NCBI GenBank assembly: GCA_037367405.1 | Contig: JAZKJV010000091.1 | Coordinates: 496,001 to 560,000, forward strand | Reading direction: 5' to 3' | DNA from: Ottelia alismoides | Taxonomy: Eukaryota > Streptophyta > Magnoliopsida > Alismatales > Hydrocharitaceae | Length of the DNA stretch: 64,000 nt | In this document: one piece after another, positions 13,601-25,600 of the stretch | Numbering within the stretch: the first letter of the stretch is position 1 | How the letters are laid out: each line of letters starts with the position of its first letter | The notes under the pieces: generated by a model | What the model saw: only the letters and a program-made list of their open reading frames with translations | Told to the model about the DNA's origin: nothing | Database searches by the model: none | Program-made: the position numbers and the translations under genes

Positions 13601-16600
13601 TAAATATTTTATGATCCAAAACCCCCGAGACCTAGGCATCTTGAGGAATAGGTCGACAAGGAATAAAGTAGGGGGAGATAAGGCCAGAAACACAGTCAAA
13701 ATACCTATACATTCTATTCATTCTTTATTCATTTTGGGACCTATTTTTGGTTCCACTTTTTGTACATCAAATAAAGAAACTTTGTACATGAAAGTTGTAG
13801 ATAATTTAATAAAGAAAAATACAAAATTTATTTCACTCAAAAATAATACACAGATAAAAAGTTATGGTCTGAATAAAATTCCAGAATGCCAACTTCCCAG
13901 ACCCGTATCTCACAAATAAAAACTCCAAATGCCACATACTCACCTTTAATTGTATATAGAAGAAAATAATCTAAATAATGGTGGTGGTTTCGCATTTGGC
14001 GGAGCTACGGTTTGAAAGTTGACTTTTGGACCCCCATTGTATACTTGTACATATTAAAATATTCAATTTATTCTTCATTAATTATTTATTCATCTTTATA
14101 TTTTTATAATGTTGTAAATGATACTTATAATAATTATGTACATTAAAAGAAGAATAAAAACACAATTAAAATACAAATAAAAATAATTGTATATATTCAA
14201 TACATAGGTACATTACTTATGTATATACCTATACAAATAACCCTTGTATTTTATTAAATATACAAAACATATTAGAAAAATAAAATAAAGATATCTTTAT
14301 GTATATAAAAGTATCTTGTAATTTTAGAAAATAATAAACATAAAACAAATAAAGTAAAAATACAAAATAAAAATAAAAGTATTAAAATACATAGGTAATA
14401 TACCTATATAAGGCTAAAAAGTGCACTTGTAGAAATATGTATCATAAAAATAAATAAAAATCATAATAAAATACTACATAAAATAACAAATAATTTTCAT
14501 TTTATAACTTTAGTTTAATTCGATTTATTTCTATTAATAAAACCATTTTTTATTCTCTTTTTCCTGGTTGGTCCACGTGGACCAACCAGGAGCCAGCGAC
14601 TGTTGACCGACGGGTCAACAGTCTGTCCTCTTCTTCCCAGCGCGTAGCGCGCGTCGCCTTCCCCTTGTCTTCGCGCCTTTTTCGAGGCTGCGCCGCTCAT
14701 CCTCTGCGGCCGCTTCCTTCACGAAACCCCTTCCTCGATCAATCACCTCCATCGCCGACGCCTCAGATCTCCCCATATCTCCTTCCACCACCCGTGATCT
14801 TCCCTCGAAGTCACGCACTCCACCATCTACTTAACCAGACCCACCTCTTCCTCCCTCCGGTTGAACCGCATTTCATCCAGTTTCCCCCCTTCTTCGGTCG
14901 TGCTCGAGCACCTGGAGGTGACAGCTCCTGGTTCCACACCTTCGAGGAGGCGCAGCGGGCGATCTGGGCGCGTTCCACCACCTCCGGCGATCGACCCCCG
15001 TGAGGTATACTCCCTCTGGCCACTGGCCATCGAGGTTGCGATCCATCCCATTTCCTTCCCCATTTTATTCCTGTTAAATCTAGGATCATTTTCCCCATCA
15101 TTCTCAGTCGAATCGATCATCGCCATCACCTAATCGATCACCTCGCCGGAGCGCAACTCCGGCGAGATCCTATTGCGCCTCCCCGTTCATTTTGAGAGCC
15201 ACCCGAGGTCGAGGCATTTTGCCCTCGACCTCTCTAACGTTTTGGTGCAGGTATTGAAGTACATTGAAGCTCCTGGAGCTATTTTGCCCTCTCGCCGGAG
15301 CACCTGGAGCCTCGCAGCTCCGCCACCGCCGTGCGAGGGTACCGGTGTCCGCCGGCGAGTTTTGAAGCCACCAGGAGACAGAGACAGACCTCAGGAGGTC
15401 GCAGCCCCATTTTGAAGCTTCCAGAGCGTCGGAGGCCCGAGAACGAGCTCGGGGAAGTTCGCCCTCGCCGGCGCTCTTCCCTGTTCTTCCTCCGAGCTTC
15501 CCCGCCGTCCGATTGGGGCACCCCTCCAGATCAACCAGCCACCGTCAGATCTTGGCTCGCCTCCACCGTCGATCTCTTGTCCAGATCTGATCTCAGCCAC
15601 TGATCATCGAAGCGTCATCGGCCGTTCTTGTGCTGCCACGTGTTTAAGTGGAACGTCCCCAGCCGTTGGATCACGCCTTGACGCCCAGCCGTTGGATGCG
15701 CGCCACGCGTCACTTGCCGAGCGCAGGAGTGAGGGTATTTTGCATCCCGACCCTCGCGATTTTTGTATTTATATATTAGTCTATAAACTTGCCTTGGTAG
15801 TTTAAATATTTTGTAATAGTTGCAAAAAGACCCTCGGATTTTAGTTATTTGCGTTTGGGTCCCTCGCCACGTCACCTCACGTGACCTGTACACGTGAGGT
15901 GGTGGGCTTTTTGCAGAGGCACCCCTGGTCTTTTGTGTATTTCGGTTTAGTCCCAGAACTTTTGTATTAAGTGTTAAACATTTGGGATATTTGCATGTAT
16001 GCCCCTGATAGTTTCGGATATTGCCTTTAGGTCCCTGCCAGGCGCGTGTTTCGCACGTGTTCGGCTTGGGCATTTTGCGCTAAGGCCCCTCCGGGTTTGG
16101 GTATTTGCTTTTAGTCCAGTAACTTGCATTTGACGTTGTATATTTTTGTGGAAATTGCACGTATGCCCCTGGATGTTTCGTAAATTGCATATATGCCCTT
16201 GCCAGCACTGTTTGATGATTGGAGTCTTGTTCTAATTAATTAAAATCTCATTTTAACTCCAAAAATTCCACAAAAATAGGGTTAAGCTTCTGTTGTCCTA
16301 TATTTTGACGCCTTATTTTTAGTTTTTGATTTTACTCCATTTTCCTATTTATTAAAAATCAAAAACTCTCATTTTGTGTACTGTCTACCTTAGAAAATAC
16401 CAAAAAAATCTCAAAATACCTCTAAAAATTCCAAAAAAATCCCCTGGTGTCTATTTTGCTATATTTTAGTGTCAGTCCAAAAACCACTAAAAATCTCAAA
16501 AGAAAAACACTAAAAATTGAAAAAACACTTAAAAACTTCAAAAAAATATAAAAAATAGTAGAAAAATCCAAAAAATATAAACTCAGCTTCTGTTTGTCAC

Positions 16601-19600
16601 TTATTTTATTCTTTTTATTAGAAAAATAGTGTGAATTATTTTGAGTACTGGTTGATATTTTTAAAGTACATTTTTGTCACAGCCAGCCCTTATTTCCACT
16701 GTTTGCCTTATTTCAGACTTTAAAAATACCAAAAACATCTTGAAAAATCCCCAAAAATCACAAAAACAGTAAAAAACCCTAAATATACCAAAAACATTTT
16801 ATTTCTGAATTTTTGAGTATTTTTGTGCATTTTTATAAAAATTCTACCTTGTCTTTTACTATATTGCATTTACTTTCCAATATTGAAAAAGAAAATAAAA
16901 AAATATAAAATATAAAATCTAAAAATCAGAAAATCAAAAATCAAAATACAAAATTAAAAATTAAAAATAAAAAAAAAAAAAATTTTTTAAAAACCCACAA
17001 AAACATTTCCTTGTTTGATTGCTTAGTGTAGACACCTAACACACTCACACACTTGTGCATTCACTTGCTTGAATTACACTGCTTGCTCCCTGTGTTCGAA
17101 CTCTCTGCATACTTGACTGCTATACATCCTTTGTGCAGAGTTAAAAATAAATTTTAACTCACACCTGTCTTTCATTGCCTGATTTGCTTGTGGGTTATTT
17201 GTTGATTAATTTCGGGATTCGTGTGGTCAAACACCGACTGTTGACTCGCCTTGTGAGTCGACATAACCGCATCGATCTCCGTGGTTGTCAGCAGGAACTG
17301 CGCCTTTAGTTCCGTGACTAGATCATCCCATCTGGATATCTTCGGTCTTGCCTTGTCTTTTGTATGGCTCCTCCAACATAACTTGGCGTCGCTCGACATG
17401 TACATCGGTGCCAAGCCGACCTTCTCGGCTTCCCTCGTCTTGGTCGCCTCAAAGTAAACTTCCATATCACATAGAAAGTTCTCCAAATCCTTGGCACTCC
17501 GCGTACCTGTGAAGGGTTTGGGTTCGGTTACCTTGCGTCGCTGCACCTCCGCGGAGCTCCCGCTATTCGCAAACGCCTTCTTGATGAGGGAGATCTTGCT
17601 ACGTAGATCCTCCATCATCGTGCTGAACGCCTCCAGTTTGTCCTCCAAGGACTTGATCTGCTCCGCTGAGCATTGGGTCTCGTCTCCAACATCTGATCTT
17701 TCTAAAGAACGATCCTCCAAGACGGCGATGCAATGAGCATGAGTCTCAATGGTGGACTCCACCTCTGCCATCGCTTGCTCCAGTGCTGCCACATACTTGG
17801 TAACACCCACCATATTCGTTCTGTTGATCGAAGATATACTTACACCGACAAGTATCCTCTGTTCCCGCGATTGACTACACCAACAGCCGCTCGTAGCTTT
17901 GCCCGCTTTCTTGGCACCAACCAAGCTCTATGATCTGCTCCTTCGCTCTGATACCAGATGTCACAGGGTCAAAATCCCGCTATCGATTTCGACCGAACCT
18001 GTGCGGCGTTAGCTAACCCGTAACTAACCAGCCTTCCCGAGTAGAACGGTCACGGACACGCACCAACTCTTCTCGATACTCATGCTTGCAAACACACAGA
18101 CGCTTAGACATAAGCACAAGATCGACTCTATGGATTGCTCAAGAACACTCTCAAGAACTCGCTCAAGAACGCTCAAAAACACAACCACATGATCACACAA
18201 GCACGAGCACAAAGCTCTTCTCTTATTAGAAGGGGAACTCTCTTTGGTAGTGGATGATGACACTCTACACTCTCTCGTGTACTCTGTGTGTTTACAAATG
18301 AGCCACCACCTTTCCTTTTATACAAGACTCAAGGCAACCCAAGGGACACTCATTATTACATCTACAATAATGATACATAAGGACACAAGAGACCCTTTGA
18401 GTTCTTCGATAACCCTTCACGTTCCTCAACCACTCTTCGTCTGCTCGTCTCTTCGACTCTCTTGTTGTCCTTTCGTCTTCTCGCACGGTTGACGCCACAT
18501 CAACCGTCCAGTTATCAGCACACTCACGCTCCAACGCTTGTTGATATAGCTTTGCTATAATTCACTAAGTGCTACCGAACACTCGGTCTTGTGTCAAAGG
18601 GAACCCGCGACCTCTAGATCCTCATACGGTAAATCCTTCCTTAGCGTTCTACATGCTAAGGGGAAGTCCTCCAGAACTTCGCTATCGTGGCCTCCAGACC
18701 ACTGTCGTACATGTAATACCGTGCATGCTCGACAATGTTCGTACTCAGCACATGCAACGCTCCATGCCTCCTTGGATTGCCACGCCTCGATATCGATACC
18801 GTGCGCCTTCGTGCGTACACCTATGTGACCATACAACATTGCTCCTCGATGCGTACTGCTTCACTGCATACCGCTCTTCAACGCTCGCGTATGTACCGCT
18901 ACGTACATCCACTGTCATGTCTTGCACTGCTGCCTGTACTCGCTGCTTGCATTGCTACAAGCACCATGTCACTCTGCCATCGAGCCAGTGTCCTGTGTGA
19001 CGCTTCTCCATTGTCACGTACGGTAGAGCCTCCAGACTCTCGTGAATAACCTCCGTAATATCCACGTATTCATGACTCCACCTGATGTCAGCTCCATCGA
19101 TCATTCTCGAGCATCCGCTACCGTGTCTGCGATATCATTCTCGATCACGGAATTTGGGGGTGTGGCAAGCCTCCCTCACCTGAAGAATCGGTTGTCCTCA
19201 ACCGAGCATCCCCTCTTCAGCTGGCATCCCGTCACGATCCTCCATCCGCTACGCACCTTCTGATGTTGCTCAATTGGAAGGGTGGCGCAAGCGTGCACCG
19301 CCTCCCTTCCTGCACTTGGTCTTTTCACGAACCACGTCCCTCCATGACTTGGTCTTCGACGTGAAAAGTGGAGCTTCCTTGTCAGCTCCCATTTTTGGCA
19401 TATCCCTCCTGGATACAGCAGCCCCATCGTTGGTGTGTGGCAGCTCCACCTCCACGCTTGCTCGTTGACCTCCTGCAAGATCTTTGGTGGTGTGGTTCGT
19501 CACCACTCCACCTACATGGACGTTCAACACCTTGTCCATGCTGCATCGCCCTCTAGAGCTCTGCATCACCTTCTCATGCACGGATTTTCTCCTATTCGTG

Positions 19601-22600
19601 GCTTTGGTTGTGTATCTCCAGCATACATGTTGGTGTTCACCATGCACCTACGCACTCGTGTGCATCCTCGATCGAGCTTTAGCGCCTCCAAAGCTCTTTG
19701 TTGTGGAGTTTCCTCCCTCCACTGAATTCGAAGCTCCAGCTCGAAGTGTCATGAGGCGTACCTTGCGCATAGCACCGATTTCTCCCAAGCGTACCTCACC
19801 TTCTCCTTCTTCCTCCTCGTCCCTACGAAGAGCGTTGAGCTTCTTCCTCTGAGAGTGTAAACCTGGATTTAAAATCCATGATATCAACTGAGGTAATATG
19901 AGAAAGAGCACTATTTGCGAATGTGATTGATCACACACAATTGTCGATGATTGAGACAGAAATCTACCTTGATCACATTTATTATATCAGGTAATGAGAG
20001 AGACTTTTGCATTGGGCTTTGAAAACGCTCGAGTCATCTATTAGTAAAGCTGCTTACAAATGACAAGGGGTATTTTTTGGTCTGAAGTTATCTTTTTATT
20101 AGTTTCTGCATAATAGTTAAGATTAATGACTTACTTCTTTCAGTCAAAGTGGAAGTTGTATATTATGCTACTTCATCCGTCAACTTTCATTTTTTTATTA
20201 GTACACTCGTAATCCTTGTGAAAAGAGTTGCCATGATTGGAGATATATCATTTTAGTTATCTAAAAAAAAGCCGGCATCACTTGCTTTTATATTAGTAAT
20301 TTTACATTGCCACTCCTTATTGATTATTCATTTTTCAAAAGGACCCATATATATTTTGTTGGGACGTACGGAATACTGCAGACATCCTCTACAAGTAAGT
20401 ATTTTTCTTTTCTCAAAGCATTTTTTATAAGCCCAGTTATATAGTAATTTTAATGCTGGGAAATTAGAATTGTTTTTTTAAGTGCTTAGTTCTTTGAGCT
20501 GTGTTGAATGCCTCTTTTTAGCCAATAACGTCACCATAGAGGACACAATCCTGTCCTGGTTTAAAGGTGCAAAAGTTGAATGAAAAGCTATATAGGAGGG
20601 GCCAAGGTAGATTGAAGAAAATCCAGAAGTTTAATATTTTTCTCCGAAGTTTAAAAATGTGGGCAACCAGAATGATGCACATCCGAGCCATATATATATC
20701 ATGTTCAATCACATTTCCTCAGAATTCTCTTCATAAAACAATCCCAGTATGCGCTAGCTGTAAGACCCAGACCACTTCCAAGGGTTTCAATCGATCCCTT
20801 TAAGACCTGAAACAACAGCCTCAAGTGACTCCCAGAAACCCACTGCACTGGCAGAATCCATCCAATCGATCCCAGCACTTCTACACATCCTTAGATCAAT
20901 TGCAAGTCAAGAACATGTTATCCACGTCCTCAGAAGCATTAAAACTCCTCAGGCAAGCCACGTCAGCACCCCGGGAAGTTAATAAGAATTATATGGTCAT
21001 TTGAACGTGGGAGTTAAGATCTGTGGATTCTGGAGGAGAATGTAGCTATCCCACATAGGAGGGTAAAATGACCGTTTTGGATTTGATGCGTGGCTCTTAT
21101 AATACCCAACTAGAAACGCACACTTAATGAGCATAATGTATTTCCTTTGTCTCCAACCTGAGATGCAACCTCGCAAATATATAATAATCCAATGCCTCCC
21201 ATCTAGAAAAGACTTGTGTAGTTTTTGATGTTCCACATCCTTTCTAAAAGCCTGTGTTTCTAATTTTGACTATTCCTGGGATTTTGGTGTCCGCCAAGAC
21301 ATTGATATGCCAAACTCTTTCCCCAACCTATTTATTGGCATGCTTTTCTGTATTTTTTGCCATATATTTTTTCCTTAGTAGTTGTTGCTGGTTTCTATCG
21401 CTAGGCTGCCATAGTGCCCTTGTTTAACAGACATTTCTTTCGCCCTTGCTGGTTTCTTTTGCTAGGCTGCCATAGTAACCTTGCTGATTTCCTTAGCAAA
21501 AAGGCCACGGTTCAAATCCCTCTTTCTGGGGGTTGTGTTAGGTAATCGACAACCAACATAAAAAATAGTCGGATCTTTCAACATCGATTTGAGCAAGAAT
21601 CCATGTAGCCGACCCTACTTATAGTCGGAGAAGGCGTCGCCATTTTTTAAGTTGTTGCTGGTTTCTTTCGCTAGGCTGCCATAGTGCTCTTGTTTAACAG
21701 ATGTTTTTTTCGATGATTTTTTATTCGGAAATTGTTGCTTTGTGGACAAATAAAATATTCATAATCAGTAGTCTATTATTTGGATTAATGCACCTCTACT
21801 GTTAACAAGCAGAGTTGGCTGAAACAGCTTTGAAGTGCATACGTTTTTTATTTGGACAAAACGATCAGGTTGTATAGATCATCTGAATCTACTAATCAGC
21901 GGATAATGTTTGACATTGAAAGCTGTGGAAGGCATCTTGGTACCGGTGGACAGGTTATGTTCTGTCTCCATTTATACTTTAAACAAGTGAAACATCAATA
22001 CTGAAATTGTAGTTCTTCAGGATGGTTTGGTGCATATTTATGACCTTCAAACTGGTCAGTGGATATCCAGTTTTCAGGCTGCATCTGGTAGATAAGTTTC
22101 ATTTTCTGAGTTCATTGATGCTTTTAAAAATGTACATACACAAACATTTATAACTTCTTGATTTTTTTTACAGATACTGTCAATGCTTTTACTTTCCATC
22201 CATATCTGCCCCTAGCTGCTTCGTCATCTGGGCACAGACGATTTAGCATGCCTGAGTATACTGAGAATTTCAGCTTGAGAGGTGCACATCTTTTAATATA
22301 AACACACTCATTTTGATGAATTGCTTATTTGATAGTGGCATTTAAGCTTACAACTCCGGAAACTAGAAATTCATTTGACATGTTATTGTAGAGATTTATG
22401 TTATGTTATTATGTACCGTTTCATATTTTCTATTTTTTCTTCTGGACTCTTATGTAATTTACCCATGGGTTCTCTCTATATAAGGGAGTCTAGGGTTCTA
22501 TGGAATAAACAATTCACGCATTTCCACCAACATGCTATCAGAGCCAAAACCCTAACCCTAACCCTAACCCTCATCCTGCCACCGCCTCTCTCTCTCGGCG

Positions 22601-25600
22601 CCGCTGCCCACTCATCCCGCCGTCGTCCCTCTTCCCCGCCGCCCCTCTTCCGCATCTCCGTCCAGCCCGCCGGTCCCTCCAGCCCCGCTCCTCCCTTCCG
22701 CCGACCCCTTCCAGCCCTTGGTGGTACCTTCCAGCTCCCCCCCGGTCGGCCACTATCTCGTCATGGATTTGAGTGCATAAAAGTCTACATATGCACTCAA
22801 ATCCTATCAAGTTTATGTATATACCGGTTTCTTGTCTACAATCCCTAGTTTTCGTCTCCGGCAAGATGTCAGAAAGTAAAGTCGATATGCCCTCCATAGG
22901 CGCATTCAAAGTTCCAGCGCCAATAGTCAAGATGGATGGGACGAACTATGAGCTCTGGGCGATGCAGTTCATGAGTCTCATGAAGTCGAACGGTAAGAAG
23001 CATATACTTACCGAGGATGAGCCGTCAGAGAAGACTGGGATCTATGCCTCCTGGGAGGTCGATGATTCTTATGCCAAGGTTTCGCTATTAGGAACACTGT
23101 CGATGGAGATTGCCAATGATGTCCTCCATCAGCCCACCGCCAAGGCGATGTGGGATATTCTGGCTGCCACATATTCACATGTGCGGAACGAGACCAAGAT
23201 GTTACAGCTCCAGCATGATATTTTTACAATGAAGCAGAATGGGCGGCCGCTTCACTCTTTGTATACGTCCCTGCGGGGGATGTTTGAGAAACTATATAGC
23301 ACTATACCACTCATGGCGACTCCAGAGCAGCAAAAGACCTTCCGGAATGCTACCATGGTGGGCGTACTACTAGCAACACTTGATCCTGAGTATGAGGCAG
23401 CCCACTCTCAGATACTTGCCGATGCTACTATTCCTCCTATGGAGGAAGTTTACCGGAGGCTCAGTCGTATCTTTGTTTCTTCCAGCACGTCTACTCCACC
23501 CCCTTCGGCGATGGCGGTATCGCAAGGGAGAGGTGGTCAGTCTTCCTTTCGTGGACGTGGACCTCGTGGCCGAGGAGGTCATTTTCGCCAATCGTGCTCT
23601 TTCTGTCGTCGCATAGGTCACTCAAAGGATACATGCTATTCTAAGCATGGGTTTCCAGCATCGGCGCGTGTAGCCGAGCATGTTACATCTCAGTTGGCAT
23701 CCACTATAGATCACCGGTTCGAAGAGCTTGTGACGCGTCTGCGTGATATAATGCCTCAATCATCTACTGATTCTCCAGGTGGATCCTCAGATGTTGCCGC
23801 TTCAGCATCTGCCAGTACTTCTGCCGCTGCCAGTACCTCAGGTAGTGCTACTGCCTTTACATCTTGTCATGATATCTCAGATTGGATTATGGATTCTGGC
23901 GCCACCCATCACCTCTGCCGTGACAGAGATAGACTTGAGTCATACAGGGACATCCCACCTGGATGCTCAGTGCTCATAGCTGATGGGACTCATTCCCCCA
24001 TCGTTGGACAGGGGGAGATCACCTTGTCACCTTCTATGCATTTACAGAATGTTCTACATGCTCCTGAGTTTTCCATGAATTTATTATCCAGTAGTCAGAT
24101 TACGAAGGATTTGCACTGTCGCGCTATATTTGACCAATCGTCTCTCATTTTTCAGGACATACTAACGGGCAGGGTGATTGGTTGTGCCTCTGAGCAGAAT
24201 GGTCTCTATCGTCTGGTCCAAAATTCATATGCTGGCGTCTCTTCCCATTCACCCGGATCAGTCTCTTCGTACATCTGGCACCTTCACTTTGGTCACCTCC
24301 CGCTCTAGAAAATGCATCATCTCTTGCCTCAGATCTCTCCAAGTTCGTCGTTTCGTTGTGAAGATTGTCAGGTGGGAAAGCATCATCGTTCTAGCTTCCC
24401 TAGTCGTCAGCGTCGGAGCAGTAGCTCCCCATTTGAGTTGTTTCATATTGATATTTGGGGTCCGAGTCGTGTACCTGATCATCAGGGACACAGGTTCTAT
24501 CTAGTTGTAGTTGATGACTTTTCTCGTGTATCTTGGGTTTTTCTTTTAAAGAATAAATCTGAAGCAGGGGATGTTATTAAAAATCTTATCAGTGAAGTGC
24601 AGAGTGTCTTTTCTTCTACTGTCAAATATGTTCGTACGGATAATGCATTGGAATTCTGCACTCGTTCTCTCTCCCAGTTTCTTTCGTCTAAAGGTATTAT
24701 TCACCAAACCACATGTGCTTACACATCTCAACAGAATGGAGTGGCAGAGAGAAAACATCGTCACCTTCTTGATATCACTCGAACCCTGCTAATCCAGAAT
24801 TGTGCGCCTATCACCTTTTGGGGGGATGCTGTCCTTACAGCCTGCTACCTGGTCAATCGCATGCCGTCCTCTGTTCTTGGTGAGAAAATTCCTCTTTCCG
24901 TTATTTTCCCTGATAAGGAATTATTTTCACTTACTCCTCGTGGCTTTGGTACTGTTGCCTTTGTTCACCACTTGTCTCTTGGACTTGACAAACTCTCTCC
25001 TAGAGACGTCAAGTGTGTCTTTGTAGGTTACTCTCGGACTCAGAAGGGTTATCGTTGTTATGACCCCATAAACAAGAAATATTTTATCAGTGCCGACGTT
25101 ACATTTTTTGAGTCCGTTATGTACTTCTCCCCTGCAGGTGATAGGTTGGTCTCTTCCACATCTAATGATGATGTCTATGTTCCTCCTCCTCCTGGTCTGA
25201 GTCCACCTGCGTCCAATCTGGTTCCAGTTGTCACGCCACCACCATCACCACCACCACCACCACCTCCTCCACAACCATCTATCCCACCATTACCTAAATT
25301 CTATACACGTCGGTCAGGTCCTGCTCAGACTACACGTCAAGCATCCATCACGCCTCAGGTATGTTCAGATGCTATTACTAATGATGGGTCAGATAATGTG
25401 CATGTGCAGGATTCTTCGTTGCAGGAGGAGGATGCACCATCGAGTACAGTGGACGGTGACCTTGATGTCCCTATTGCTATTCGGAAGCAGAAACGGACTT
25501 GCGCGTCTTATCCATTTACTTCCCAGGTTTCCTTTCACCGTCTCACAGGTGACTTTCAGAGGTTTGCTGTGGCTTTGTCTTCCGTGGAGATACCACAAAC

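Noticed and set aside
14515..16073. Many overlapping frames on both strands
   Set aside because: They fall in the GC-rich core of the solo LTR; no homology signal, and mutual shadows.
18569..19049. 143- and 104-codon frames in the Ty3 LTR
   Set aside because: Inside a 1.2-kb LTR, overlapping on both strands, with no domain pattern.
21500..21530. tRNA gene
   Set aside because: Only a B-box-like GGTTCAAATCC is present; no A-box or cloverleaf arms, so a SINE is the better reading.
22541..22575. Interstitial telomere or chromosome end
   Set aside because: Only four repeats at a fixed position after the copia primer site, also present in sibling copies; it is part of the element leader.
25225..25270. 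Histidine-rich protein frame at 25228-25617
   Set aside because: Off-frame reading of the CCACCA tract that codes for prolines in the copia integrase-RT linker.
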